Shown: positions 25,509-37,155 of the stretch, one piece after another
How the letters are laid out: the number at the start of each line of letters is the position of its first letter
Numbering within the stretch: position 1 is the first letter of the stretch
Assembly (NCBI GenBank): GCA_033675265.1
Contig: JAUJYZ010000876.1
Coordinates: 62,001 to 126,000 of the forward strand
From: Actinostola sp. cb2023
Lineage: Eukaryota > Cnidaria > Anthozoa > Actiniaria > Actinostolidae
Direction: 5' to 3'
Length of the DNA: 64,000 nt
Position numbers and translations under genes: made by a program
The notes under the pieces: model-generated
What the model saw: only the letters and a program-made list of their open reading frames with translations
Database searches by the model: none
Told to the model about the DNA's origin: nothing

Positions 25509-25824
25509 GAAAGACGATTTTCTGCCATACATAATAAACTTTATTATACACAGAAATCCAATGTTTGAAGTTTTGTTTGATTGTCAAAAAGAACTAGTCT
25601 ATATTGCATTAATTTTTGAAGCTACCAATTCTAGTTCATCACTGATCAGTACTTAGCCCGATTGAATGCTGTTAGAGCGTCTAGTTACTCGGGCTTCCTG
25701 TGAAAGGCCGAGTCTAAAAATACAGACGGTTTTTCTTTGTCGTCGTCATGTTTCTACGCCAATTCTGCAAGTGGTCATCGATAAAGCATGCGTGTTTACC
25801 GCTGACAGCACGGTACTAAATCAC

Positions 25825-25867
25825 GGGCCATGCTAATCTTCTCGGTATCGTTCCAGTTTTAGTATAC
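25825..25867 (-). ncRNA. U6 snRNA-derived fragment (pseudogene)
   Basis: The minus strand reads gtatactaaaactggaacga, taccgagaagatt, agcatggccc: 43 nt matching the central part of U6 snRNA, including the region of the ACAGAGA box (here ACCGAGA) and the AGC triad. The U6 5' stem-loop and 3' part do not continue into the flanks, so it is an isolated core fragment, not a working gene. U6 identity rests on the well-known conserved sequence. Confidence 0.8.
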
Positions 25868-26498
25868 AGAAGTTGTGGTCAGCAGCTTATCAACGAAATT
25901 CAAGATGGCGGACGTACGTAACGGTAAATCAAATCACCAGCTCCCTTGCTCGAGCCAGTCGAGTTGTTCATTAATACTGCTTCAAGTTAAATATGCAAAT
26001 ATCCTAGATAATACTTTTTGGCCTTGCAATTCTGTCTGAAAGTGTATTTCTAACATATATATGTGGCTTAGTAAGAACCTAGAAGAACTCGCGATCGATC
26101 GTAATTTCATTGAGTTTGTGAATCGTTTCTTGCAAGGCAATCGAAATGTACTTCGCCAGCTGTCAGCTAGCAGTGTCAGTGTTAAAGCTAATTACGTCTG
26201 CATGCTCTACTGAGTCACGCAACGAGTGACTTAAATTGTGCAAGTACGTAATAGGCTAAAACTACTTCTGTATGGTGATACAAATAAGCTATTAGGTTTC
26301 ACATTTAAAATCTATCAAAACAGCTTTATTAAGAAGCCCGAGTTCACGCTAGTAGAGCGTCTAGTTTTAGTTTAAAACAATGCTGTTGAATCTAACATTA
26401 ACCATTGTTGCGTTAAATGAAGTAAGCTCTCTACCCATATTATATATATATAGCCAATCTACAGTTTGAAAATTGTAAATATTGAAATATTTACTTAC

Positions 26499-26570
26499 AG
26501 GTAGACCAGTTGTTTTGTGTTGTTGAATAGATCACTTGATAGCGAGGTAAGTTGGTTAGAGCTCAAAAAT
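26499..26570 (-). CDS. LRR cassette exon
   Basis: 72 bp, phase 2-2. Starts FLSSNQLTSLSSDLF (P to S in the core), ends NNTKQLVY. The intron module after it is interrupted by about 65 bp of AT-rich sequence (26432-26490). Confidence 0.87.
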
Positions 26571-26669
26571 CTACAGAAAAAAGAATAACTAACGAAATAT
26601 TACACTGGAAGAAAAAAATAAAATAAAAAGGCATTACTGTTGAATCTAAAGTGAACCATTGTTACATAC

Positions 26670-26741
26670 AGGGTTTCCAGTTGTTCTGTGTTGTTGAATA
26701 GATCACTTGGTAGCGAGGTAAGTTGGTTTGTGTCCAAATTT
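26670..26741 (-). CDS. LRR cassette exon with GTATGT donor
   Basis: 72 bp, phase 2-2. Starts NLDTNQLTSLPSDLF, ends NNTEQLET. The donor is gtatgt rather than gtaagt, the only such case in the array. Confidence 0.87.
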
Positions 26742-26879
26742 CTACAGAAAAAAAACAGTGTCAGAGGAAATGTTTGATACTGAAGAAGAAGCAATAACAA
26801 AAATAAAAGATAAACAATACTGTTGAATCTAACGTGAATCATTGTTGCGTTGAAAGAAGTAACCTACGTTGTTACTTAC

Positions 26880-26951
26880 AGGTATTGCAGTTGTTTTGTG
26901 TTGTTGAAAATACCACTTGGTAGCGAGGCAAGTTGGTTAGTGTACAAATCT
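26880..26951 (-). CDS. LRR cassette exon
   Basis: 72 bp, phase 2-2. Starts DLYTNQLASLPSGIF (T to A, D to G, L to I in the core), ends NNTKQLQY. Confidence 0.87.
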
Positions 26952-27087
26952 CTAGAGAGATAAAACAGTATCAGAGGAAATGCTATGCTGAAGAAGAAGC
27001 AATAACAAAAATAAAAGATAAACAATACTGTTGAATCTAACGTGAACCATTGTTGCGTTCAATGAAACAACCTACGTTGATACTTAC

Positions 27088-27159
27088 AAACGTGTTAGTT
27101 GCTTTGTATTGTTGAATAGATCACTTGGAAGCGAGGTAAGTTGGTTTATGTACAAATGT
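27088..27159 (-). CDS. LRR cassette exon
   Basis: 72 bp, phase 2-2. Starts HLYINQLTSLPSDLF, ends NNTKQLTR; last bases TT instead of CT, still giving Leu with the next A (TTA). First of a cluster of four (27159 down to 26499). Confidence 0.87.
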
Positions 27160-27439
27160 CTACAGGAAAGGAAACTGTATTAGAGGAAATGGTTATACTA
27201 GAATAGTAAATTATACATATAAATTAATAACCCCACGTGAAAATACACGTGATCAACCACAACAGAAAAATCTGAGCTCCAGGTGTTATAAATGTTATAC
27301 TGGAATTTAATGTTCCCAACCCGTGAAATAAGAACAGACAATAATCTTTTTAATGGGTAGATGGGAGCGAAAGAAGCACTCCAAAGATATAGAATGTAAC
27401 AGAACACAGTCGGTTAGAATCAAACCTAATACAAGGGAT

Positions 27440-27860
27440 CAATCCCCCAAAACATGAGAGGTCACAATCATTTCACCCGGCAAGGGGTAAGACCCGTATC
27501 CTGAGGGTCATGATCCCCCCCCCCCCCCCCCCCCCCCCCACCCCCTCCCCCTGTTTAATTTGAAATCAAATTACGTCATAAAGGAGTCAGAAGCCAATCA
27601 GAAGGGTCACAATCCCTAGCTCCAGAGCAGGCGAGGCCACAATCTTCTTACTCAGCACGGAGGGAAGACTAAGAGGGGTCGCAATCCTCTGGGAAGCGAT
27701 CAATATAACTTAGAATTCAATAATGTATCGTAAACCTGACTGCAACTTCAAGATATATAACTTAGAATTGTGGCCCAATAGTACCCATGGCAAGCAAACT
27801 TCTGAGGGGTCACAATCCCCATTCTAGCTAATCGCGAGAGTCTGTGGGGCATAAATGACC
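27440..27860. repeat. Region of mini-hairpins around GGTCACAATC, with poly-C
   Basis: At least five copies of a short palindromic phrase such as ggggtcacaatcccc and agggtcacaatccct, plus relatives (gggatcaatccc), and a 25-nt poly-C run (27515-27539). No coding capacity. It lies in an LRR-gene intron. Confidence 0.7.
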
Positions 27861-28880
27861 TGCACAGGAGCACTTTGTCCCTAGCCTCTCAGCATTTTAT
27901 TAGCTCATCACTGATAAGGCCAGTACGCCTACACACGTTTTAAAACGACTGCAATATTAAAATATTACGACAACAAGATTAAAAGAGCATGCATACGTAA
28001 TTAGCGTGTATCAAGTTAGTAGATTTTATTTTGACGATATTCGAGCAAGAGAGAAGTGTAAATATAGCTAAGAACTAAAATTCAATAGTTGATGAACATC
28101 TGTTATGCAATTATTTTTTTACTACGAACAATATTTTGTGTATTTTGTACGCCAAGTTTAACTGAATGATATGACAGCTCGGCGACGAATCATATTTCAA
28201 AACACTTTCGCTTACGAGTGAAAGTATGGGATAAAGATGAAGTAAGACTCTTGGCTGCTCAGTCATGAACATTTGAGAGAAAACACTCAAGACAAATGAA
28301 AGCAGTGTACAACGACACGTTCTCAAAGGACTTATAAAAATATACTGAAAAGTTGAGTTACATGGGTTTGGCGATGCTAGTCAACAAGCCATATGGAACA
28401 GCTATCTACTTGTGTGCTGAAAAAAAGGAAGACAATAGAATCTCAGTCCAATCTCATCCTTTCGAAGTCCAATATAGCGCCGATAAAGAGAATATTAACC
28501 CTACAAAGGTTGGAGTTGTTATCAGCATTCATCACAACAAAGGTGATTTTAAAATGTCATCCTCCAGCCAACGGCTCTACGCATCGAGGTGAATGAAGGT
28601 TTTGGATGGTTCGCATCGAGGTGAATGAAGGTTGTGGATGGTTGGATAGCCAAATTGCCTTAGCCTGGACACCAACAAGCCAAGTTCCAATTGGAAAACC
28701 TTTGTGGTCAACAGAGTAGGAGAAATTCACAAAGTATGATTCAAGTAGCTGATGGGAATATTGTCCAGGTGGCCAAATTAAATCCAGCTGACTTTGTCAA
28801 GTTTGTCACCAGAGGTATGTACGTATGTACCTCTTATTAATTATATTCACTTCGTATGCATGTTACTAAATACTACTTTT
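27861..28880. other. LRR-gene intron, no supported gene
   Basis: A plus frame at 28353-28592 (79 codons) has no recognisable domain and no splice context. A short tandem repeat (gcatcgaggtgaatgaaggt, twice) lies at 28577-28632. Confidence 0.5.
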
Positions 28881-28906
28881 GTAAAGTAATAATAATAATA
28901 ATAATA

Positions 28907-28965
<59 letters not shown>

Positions 28966-28966
28966 G
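28881..28966. repeat. (TAA)n microsatellite
   Basis: About 28 TAA units with one interruption. Confidence 0.97.
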
Positions 28967-29212
28967 ATATTAGGAGCATTCCACAAGTATACAAAGTGAA
29001 TAGAATTAATAAAACCTATTACAAATTTATGATCTCGCCTATTTCCCTGGATGAAACAAAAATAAAACAAAAACAAACAATGTATTTTTCTCCGTCTTTT
29101 AGCACAAGATTAGAGCGTTACACAATCCAGAAAGAAAGTATTACTTCCGGTCTCGTGACATAGCAAATGCAACCGGGTTACCTGCAATGCAACGAGATAG
29201 TACCGACCCCAT

Positions 29213-29629
29213 ATTAGCCACTTTAGAAACGAGTAAAGGACTGGGAACGAGTTTTGAGAATTAATATAATTTAAAAACGCAAGAAAGAGCATATCAAAAT
29301 TAGCAATATTACAAAGTTTCAAAAGGTTTTGATAGATATTGAGCGAGTAACAGCTTTCCAAAAATCGGAAAAATTACAAAGAAATGTATGTTTAGTAGGG
29401 AAGCTTATCCCCAGTAACCATACATTTCTTTGTAATTTTTGCAGTTTTTAAATGTCTACAGTTCAGTTGCGCATGCTGCTTCTTCAATTAATTAAACCCT
29501 ATCAAACTCCTAAAACTTACTAATTCTGATATGCTCTTTCTTGTGATGGGGGTCATTTTTAAATTAGCTATATAGATTAATTCTTAAAACTCGTTGCCAG
29601 TCCTCCACTCGTTTCTAAAGTGGCTAATT
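29213..29629. mobile_element. Foldback element, 417 bp
   Basis: Ends attagccactttagaaacga and its complement; arms continue inward (agaaagagcatatca against tgatatgctctttct; acatacatttctttgtaatt against its complement). The end phrase gactgggaacgagttt is shared with fragments near 7090 and 7967. Confidence 0.85.
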
Positions 29630-29885
29630 AAACTCCACTGCTTCTACATGTATAAAGTAACTCTTCACAATTAATTTGGCAAAATATAAACAAATCAATA
29701 ACAAAAAGAAAACAAAATCAATTATTACACTATTGTAATTGAATCTAACGTGAACCATTGTTGCGTTAAATGAGTGATGTTAATAATTAATATAGTTTAA
29801 TGGGGAGTGGTACGGTACGTGAATATCATACATTGTCTCGTGTCTCATCCGCTCGCCGTTCTGGTCGATTCACATAGCTATAGTT

Positions 29886-30841
29886 ATGTCTACGAAAAAA
29901 CAAAAAAGAAAGACCGCTTGCCCTGGGTGCCATGTCCCCAAACTGGAACACGACTTCGGGCCTCTCCACAGGCTCAGAATCCGATACCAGCAGTCCTAAA
30001 GCAGCTAACAAAGTCTTCCAGCCATGTCACCGAGACGGCCAAAGAGCTCATGCATGCAATCAGAGCCCTATCAAAGCAAGTGGGAGCTATACAGCTCGAT
30101 AATAAATCCCTTCGTGAAATAGTCGAAGGAAAAGGGGGCGGATCAGCAAAATCAAAATCACAAGAACCTCCGAGTGCAGGTAATATTTCCTGGAATATTT
30201 ACGTTGATCTTGCTACTCTGCTCACCCCTCATGTCAAGTGCGACGATACCGTCGAACCCCGAGCCGACTATAAACGAAAAACAGCTACGATCGAGTACTT
30301 CGACCACTGGCTGGAGGCCTGGTCTATCTACGAAGACAAACTTATGGCTATAGAAACCAACAGATACAAAGAGCTTGCACGTTACCGATCGATTATACAG
30401 AAGGCCAATCGCAAGTTTCGCTGGAACGCCGTTTACGAAAATGACGTGCAATTCAGACGAAGTTTGTCCGATGTACCAACTGGTCGCCTAGACGTAGTAG
30501 ACACCACGCTCTACACCACGATATTGGATTCCTCCGCCGTGCGCAAGGAAGGGATCACTTGCCAACGCTGTAAATCGGACAATCATTTGGTACGTGATTG
30601 TTTATTTCGTGCGAAAACGTCGTTGGAGGAGAATAAGGGCAGCAAGAAACCGGGCACGGGAGCTTCAACAGATCAAGGCTGGAAATTCGAGAAATGGTTT
30701 AACAACGAATCCGAGGGTTGCAACTTATTCCAGCGACGTGCCTGCCAGCAAGGAAAAGAGTGCAAGCGCGCCCATGTATGCAAAGCTTGTCGGGGAAACC
30801 ACGCTATGGCCGATTGCAAACAAGCTACCAACAACGCTTAA
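29886..30841 (+). pseudogene. Retrotransposon 2 gag-like protein (one frameshift)
   Basis: The likely start is ATG 29886: MSTKKQKRKTACPGCHVP then KLEHDFGP, the CxxC...H...FGP start seen in DIRS/Ngaro gag proteins. A frameshift near 29950-30000 moves the rest into another frame, which stays open to 30841. That part has a helical segment (KELMHAIRALSKQ), a core with FDHWLEAWSIYE and ELARYRSIIQKA, and a C-terminal zinc region: CQRCKSDNHLVRDC, then CKACRGNHAMADC. It binds element RNA and packages it; this copy is broken. Confidence 0.8.
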
Positions 30842-32461
30842 TTCACCGTTCAGCCCTTCTACTTGGAAAGAAAATCTACGTAATCATCATGATCAAGTTT
30901 ATGTTACACAACTATTACACGACATTGACCACGGTGTACGCATCGACTACACCGGAACTCGCTCGACTCAAATTTCTGCTAATCATTTTTCTGCTACGAA
31001 AAATCCTGTCGCAATTGCACACGAACTAGAACGAGAGATCGGTCTTAACCGAAAGATCGGTCCTTTTTTATCTCCCCCTTACACAAACTTTGTCGGATCG
31101 CCGATGGGCGCTGTACCAAAAAAGCGCTCGATGCCTCTTAAATGGCGAGTAATAAACGATTTATCCTGGCCCGCCGGTCATTCAGTCAACGACGGCATTC
31201 CTAAGGAATATAATTATTTGCGTGCAGCTATGACACCATGGACACGGCAATCATTCATCTGAAGCGTGCTGGAAAAGGTGCATTAATGAGCAAGCTAGAC
31301 CTGTCGGACGCGTTTCGTCGTCATATACTAGTGCATCCCGACGACTGGGAGTTTTTGGGCTCAACTTGGCCCGTTGACATTAATGGAACTATAACCACTG
31401 CGTACTTTATTGATGCTTATCTACCATTTGGCTTAAGGAGTTCACCTTCACTATTCTTGAAATTTGCAGACACACTTGCACATGCTATGGATAACGACGG
31501 TGTTTTCCCTGTCTGGCATTACTTGGACGACTTTTGGACTTGCGGTCCGCCAGCTCCTGATACTACTTGTTACAGCAATTTGGAGAATATGTTATCGATC
31601 TGCAACAAATTAGGCTTCACGACTAATCAATCTAAAACTGTTCAACCATGTACGCAGTTAGAACTACTGGGAATAGAACTGGACAGTGTCGCTCAGGAAT
31701 CACGTATTACGGAAACACGTCTAAAGGAGACAATCGACTTACTTTTGGACTGGCAATCTCGCACCTCATGCACTAAGCGTCAACTCCAGTCCTCGATTGG
31801 AAAGCTAGACTTTATTTGCACCGTCTGTCGACCGGGCAGAACCTTTTTGCGACGAATGATCGACTTACTAACGAGCGTTCGACACCCAAGTCATCACATA
31901 CGACTCAACAAACGCTTCACCAAAGATTTACAATGGTGGCTCATCTTTCTGCGTGATTGGAATGGACACAGCATGTTTCACGATGAGCAATTAATGGCTC
32001 TCTAGCACTTGTTTACATTTGTACACGGACGCTTGTACATCATCGTTCGGCGCACTATTCGGAGACTTGTGGTTTTGTGACTCTTTCAAGAATGTCGACA
32101 TTCCTAACCGTCGCTCAATCACCTTCAAAGAATTTTTCGCAATTACCATGGCAATAACTGTGTGGGCTACTGTTTTGGAGTCACAGAAGATCATATTTCA
32201 CTGTGACAACAACGCCGTAGTGCACATCATCACTTCCGGAACTAGCAAGTGCCGACACATAATGTCATTAAAATGCGTTACCTTTTCCATGTTTGTTGCA
32301 AGTTTAACATTGTACTTAAAGCTGTTCACATTCCAGGGATCGAAAATGCTGCATCTGACGCTTTGTCTTGCTTGCAGGTCGCCCGGATCCGAGAGTTAGT
32401 ACCACAGGCAAGGACCACTCCGACCCCAGTACAACGTCTGAACTTGGAACACTACAAATGA
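30760..32461 (+). pseudogene. Retrotransposon 2 RT-RNase H, three frameshifts
   Basis: Overlaps the end of gag in another frame. RT blocks: GAVPKKRSMPLKWRVINDLS, then MSKLDLSDAFRRH, LPFGLRSSPSLF and catalytic YLDD in WHYLDDFW. RNase H: YTDACTSSFGALF, FKEFFAITM, FHCDNNAVVH and AASDALSC. Frame changes occur near 31225, 32005 and 32265. After the RNase H end there are about 825 bp with no recognised coding before the recombinase, longer than I would expect, so a further insertion is possible. Confidence 0.88.
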
Positions 32462-33286
32462 AAGCTGACCCATAGCGTAAAATTGCCCAAGAAATCAGGT
32501 CATGACCACGTTTTTGGTTGAATGACAAAAATAAAACATTTCAATAATTCAAAAACATAATGAAAAACAATCCTGTATTTTCCCATCCAAAACACCGTGT
32601 TTATGTATTTTTCCGAGGCAGAAATCGCAAGATCCCGCGAGAATTTTTTAAATTAGGGCCCAGTCCCCATTCGGCCAATCCTCTTGATTCTTAGCCTTTT
32701 TCAGTCAAATTTAATCGATTATCTAAGGGAGTATGGGTCCAGAAAACTTGGTTTTCCTGTGGAACAGAGGCCTGGCTACTACATTATCTAATATGGCAGA
32801 CGAAGAAAGCCTTCTGGCAAGAGAAAAACGTTCGCGAACTTGGGCAATTTGGCGTTCTGTCCGTATACAGCGACCACAAAAAAGCTTGAAAAATCGCAAG
32901 ATACGCGTATTTTATTGGCAAACGAATACAAGTCTCTGAAATGGCTGTAGAAGTACATCAGATTTCCGATGTTAAGTATTTTATTGTGGACGTTCGTAAA
33001 ACACAAGAAGCTGGTTTTCTTCGCGACGGCCTGATTTCCATACAAAACACGGCCATTCTGGGCCGTATTCACTCAAAGAAAATCGCTGGATAGACAAACA
33101 TTTCAGAGGTACGAATTAAATTAAGTTGTTTTATTGTCGTAATAATTTTATTTTCCGATGTTAAGTTTTCTTCGATACGTGCTGTTATCTTGCTATAAAT
33201 TTATGAAAGTACGGCTGCACGCGTGTTTAGGCTGTAAAATGTCGGAGTTAATGAGCTTGAAACTTGAAATTTGACCACAAGATAAT

Positions 33287-34231
33287 ATGCAAATTAGGAA
33301 ATATACCGGAAGTGACCTTTCATTTTACGCTATGCACTATTTTGACAAAAGATTAGCTGACAATACACACCGGACATACAGTTCTGCACAACGCCAATAT
33401 CTGGAGTTCTGCAAGAAACACAGATTCCTAGCAATTCCCGGAAGCGAGAACACTTTAGCTTTATTTACCACGTATTTAGCAAGCAGGATAAAACCACAGT
33501 CCATAAAAGTTTATCTAGCTGGAGTTCACGCTCTACACATCAGTCATGGTTATCCCAATCCCTTCACATACACTGTCAAGTTGCAACAGACACTGCGAGG
33601 CATTGAAAGGGAACATTTCTCTCCAGTTAAGCAAAAACTGCCAATTACATTTGATCTATTGGTGTGCAAACTAATGTTTTTCATTGACCATGACAATGCG
33701 GAAGACACTGTTTGCTGGGCGGCAATAACCATGGCCCATTTCTTATTGCTTCGTGCAAGCGAATTTACAACGACGGAGTTACCATCCCACAGTTCTAATA
33801 TGCTACTTTGCATCCACGATGTGAATATCCAAACATCACCCACAGGAGAGGAATATTTATCATTAACCATAAAAAAATCAAAAACAGATCAGCAAAGTCG
33901 CGGGGTCGTCTTATACACCGGCCATACCAAACACGCTGTCTGTTCTCTGTGTGCAGTGAAAGCAAACTTGTCTATGCAAAGAGAAAGAACGGATTGTCAG
34001 GAGACCGACCCTTTATTTCGCCTCCCTACTGGATCTCCATTGTCACGTCGCCACCTCACGAACTTCATATCTCCTGTACTCAGGCTCGCCGGTTTAGATC
34101 CTCAACATTACAGTGGAAACAGCTTTCGCATAGGGGGTGCTACCTCTGCCTCTGTGGCTGGACTTAATGACTATGAAATCAAATTAATAGGACGGTGGTC
34201 TTCAGATTGCTATAAACGCTACATTCGTTAA
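33287..34231 (+). CDS. Retrotransposon 2 tyrosine recombinase, intact frame (314 aa)
   Basis: Complete frame with ATG at 33287. The N-terminal SAM-like DNA-binding domain is at about residues 15-110 (NTHRTYSSAQRQYLEFC). Catalytic residues: Arg in LLLRASEF, Lys in TIKKSKTD, Arg in NSFRIGGATS, Trp in IGRWSSD and the Tyr nucleophile in CYKRYIR. The usual HxxR is NxxR here (His to Asn). It would cut and rejoin DNA through a 3'-phosphotyrosine to insert circular cDNA. Unlike gag and pol of the same element it has no frameshift or stop. Confidence 0.88.
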   Translation: MQIRKYTGSDLSFYAMHYFDKRLADNTHRTYSSAQRQYLEFCKKHRFLAIPGSENTLALFTTYLASRIKPQSIKVYLAGVHALHISHGYPNPFTYTVKLQQTLRGIEREHFSPVKQKLPITFDLLVCKLMFFIDHDNAEDTVCWAAITMAHFLLLRASEFTTTELPSHSSNMLLCIHDVNIQTSPTGEEYLSLTIKKSKTDQQSRGVVLYTGHTKHAVCSLCAVKANLSMQRERTDCQETDPLFRLPTGSPLSRRHLTNFISPVLRLAGLDPQHYSGNSFRIGGATSASVAGLNDYEIKLIGRWSSDCYKRYIR

Positions 34232-34483
34232 TTCCCCCCTGAGTCTTTTTCTAAGGACAGCTCAACAAATAGCTAAAACTAGAAACACAACATACCAGTA
34301 CGCTATCCCTTATTTACCTAACACTTAATTATATCATGGGCCACCCCTTTTGGGCAGTTGTATTGTGTCCCATATTCATATACATTATTAAACTGCTCAG
34401 AAGAGGCCCAACACCAATAAGCGTATTCTCTTGATTATGATAGAGTATAATGGTACATTAAAGTAACCTACGTTGTTACTTAC

Positions 34484-34555
34484 AGCTTTACCAGTTGTTT
34501 TGTGTTCATGAATAGATCACGTGGTAGCGAGGTAAGTTGGTTATTGTTCAAATAT
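34484..34555 (-). CDS. LRR cassette exon
   Basis: 72 bp, phase 2-2, ag acceptor/gtaagt donor. Starts YLNNNQLTSLPRDLF and ends MNTKQLVK. Substitutions S to R and N to M in the otherwise fixed core. The tyrosine-recombinase retrotransposon lies just beyond its donor side, inside the intron. Confidence 0.87.
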
Positions 34556-34698
34556 CTACAGAAAATAAAACTCTATCAGAGGAAATGTAATACTGCAAGA
34601 AAAAAAACAATTACAAATAAACAAAACAACAATAATAATTTTCTTGTTTATTAGAATATATTTAAACCTGAGTGAAGAGCACATGAGTTGCTCGAAAG

Positions 34699-34734
34699 CT
34701 TGGTAGCGAGGTAAGTTGGTTGTAGCTCAAATAT
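34699..34734 (-). pseudogene. Broken half LRR exon
   Basis: Has the acceptor (ctgtag) and the first half of the repeat (YLSYNQLTSLPS), then diverges into unrelated sequence with no donor and reaches a stop after about ten codons. Half of the exon was lost by deletion or insertion. If spliced in, it would truncate the protein. Confidence 0.8.
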
Positions 34735-35069
34735 CTACAGAAAAAATAGTATCAGAGGAAATGCTATGCTGGAAAAATATAACAATGACGAAAAGAAAAC
34801 ATAAACGATACTGTTGAATGGAGCTAAGTGTAGTACCCACGTTAAATAAAGCATTATTACGTTTCTAATAGAAAGTGAAGTACTGCGAGTTGAATTGTTT
34901 GCAGGTTAAATGTAACATTCATTCTACATTTCAGCAAATGACATGTTCACTTATATGTTTGGGCTTCCTGTGTTTCAAATTGGCGACAGGCTTTCTGTCG
35001 AGTGATAAAACATGAATTTATTTCGCTTGATAATAATAATCCTTCAAATGTTTTGAATATATGGATGTT

Positions 35070-35680
35070 TCACTGGAAACTACAACAAAAGTTCTTCGTG
35101 TCGTGGTAATCTATCGACCACCGAGGTCAAATAAAACGACCTGTAATAACTGGAGATCTCAATTTCCATATAGATGACAATAATGACTTGAACGCCACCT
35201 GGAAGTTCGTTCAAATCCTCCACTCTTTTGATTTCATCCAGCATGTTGACATTGCTACGCACAAGAAAAACCACACTCTCGACCTAATTATTACAAGATC
35301 TGCCGATAAACTTGTGAGGAAAACATGGCCTCGGATCCACAACTTTCTGACCACTTTACCGTCAACTGCAAGCTTATGATTACTAAGCCGCTTCTTTTTC
35401 CAAGAAATCGATAACTTTTCGCAGTTTCAAGAAAATTGACACGGCTCAATTTAAAAAGTGATATACTAACTCTGGGTTACTGGAGGGGTCGCAAGTGTCC
35501 ACCTTATCTGTTTCTGAAATTGTTGAAAGCTACGAGAAAACACTTCTCTCAATACTTGATAAACATGCACCTTCAAACACATCTTCCTTTTCATCACGTT
35601 TAATCAAAAGCCAGTCTTGAATATTAGTACGTACAGCACTGAAGTACTGATATAAGGGAGAAGATCTATGAACAGTATGT
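35070..35680 (+). pseudogene. LINE apurinic-type endonuclease fragment
   Basis: Reads VLRVVVIYRPPRS, then (shifted frame) PVITGDLNFHIDD, FVQILHSFDFIQHV, THKKNHTLDLIITR, and after another shift DPQLSDHFTVNCKL. These are the GDxN, THxxxxTLDL and SDH blocks of the exonuclease/endonuclease/phosphatase domain of non-LTR retrotransposons. At least three frame disruptions; no RT follows. Lies in an LRR-gene intron on the antisense strand. Confidence 0.85.
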
Positions 35681-37155
35681 TAGTCCAGCTGCTTGCATCA
35701 GTCGATGTGAGGTAAAATAAAGTATTTGCCGTCATCGCAGAACGAACTTCATATCAAACTTATGTCCTGCATCATTGAACATTTGCTTCTGTTGGGATCC
35801 AGTATCACGCGGACAACGTTTTTGTTAATGCGCTTGCGCAAAATGATTGAATTTTGTTGACTAAAGCACGATTGAGGCCCGATTGATCCAGCAATTTGTT
35901 CTGTTGCCGCTAAATAAAGCAGATTCGCACTTGACTGGTTTATCATTTCTCAATTCAATTTTCCAGTTTGACAATGCCGTGTAAATCAGGTATAGCTAAA
36001 ATATAAAAGATGATGGTAAGCTGCATATGTTTCTTCAACAGGGGAAAATATATCACAAATTCGAACTTACTTATTCATCTTGTGTGTAAATATTAGTTGC
36101 CTTCAAAAAGCTAAGCGTCCTTTCCGAGACATAATTTAGTTGCGAATTCCCCTATATAGCTTCTACCGGGATACAGAGCACCAATATGATGTTCACGCCG
36201 TACCAAATAAAGAGTTTTAGATTTCATTTTGCCACAGCTTAATTAAGTTCAATATACATGTATTTTATATCAAAATGCGCGTAAAATTACAGAGCATTAG
36301 AATCTGGCGGTAGGTTTTTGATTGACACGATTTCCAAGCGATTCAGAGGGATTTTGTATGCAGCGTATGTCACGCTCTCCTATATCTCTTCAGAGATTTC
36401 GATCAGTTCTATCGATTTTGAAGAAACGAGAAATGCCACGGTCAAACATATTTATTTGTGCTTGAATTTCCAGCCCATTCATTCCTTACATATTCGTCTT
36501 TTATATTTTGCTGGTAGGTTTTTGGTTTTTATTTTAACAATGCAGTAAATAGCAAAAATGTACCAAAATCATGCTGGTTTTTATTGATAGACTGCCGTCG
36601 CCTCATCTCCATATGTGAAACAATGACCTTTTGTATAACATAAGTTTGATATGGACGGCTTCTGCTCCATTGAATTGGCAAATTATACCAGTAAATGAAT
36701 AGAAATTGAACGTCTAGATTGATGGATGTGTAGACGACCAACTATTTGTTTGTTTGTCATTTCTGGGGATGATGAAAGTTTGGTGGAAATCCGTACACGA
36801 CTGGTAGACAATCTCGCCAAATATTCACTATTTAAATAGTCGCTATGAACATGTCGAGCCTTCGCTTTCTTTTCTGAGTGTAAGTACAATGCAACCAAGA
36901 AGAACGTAACATTGTATCAACAAAGTTGAGCACCCTGTTGTTGTTATTACCACCGCTGGTCATAAGTACTGCATGCTCCGAATATCATCTCGAGTGTCTA
37001 ACAGAAACCTCGATTGTAGCCAATATCAAAATCCGCCACAGGAACCCCATTTCAGCACAGGAAACCCAAGGTGTTTTCCTCATCCGGAATGATCAATGGA
37101 TACGATAATAATAAATAAAATGAGTTTCATAAAATAAAATTAACGTATGACTTAC
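35681..37155. other. LRR-gene intron, no supported gene
   Basis: Short frames only. The 60-codon plus frame at 36926 starts with a hydrophobic stretch, but it has no domain and no splice partners. Nothing else recognised. Confidence 0.5.

Larger units (their letters stand above)
29774..34460 (+). mobile_element. Ngaro/DIRS-type tyrosine-recombinase retrotransposon 2 (4.69 kb)
   Basis: Order gag, RT, RNase H, tyrosine recombinase, all on the plus strand, as in Ngaro-type elements. The insertion limits come from the host: the LRR intron module is cut after gcgttaaatga (ends 29773) and resumes with aagtaacctacgttg at 34461. No target-site duplication beyond 1 bp is visible, as expected for recombinase-mediated insertion. 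Split direct repeats typical of the class were looked for by eye and not confirmed. Antisense to the LRR gene. Confidence 0.85.
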
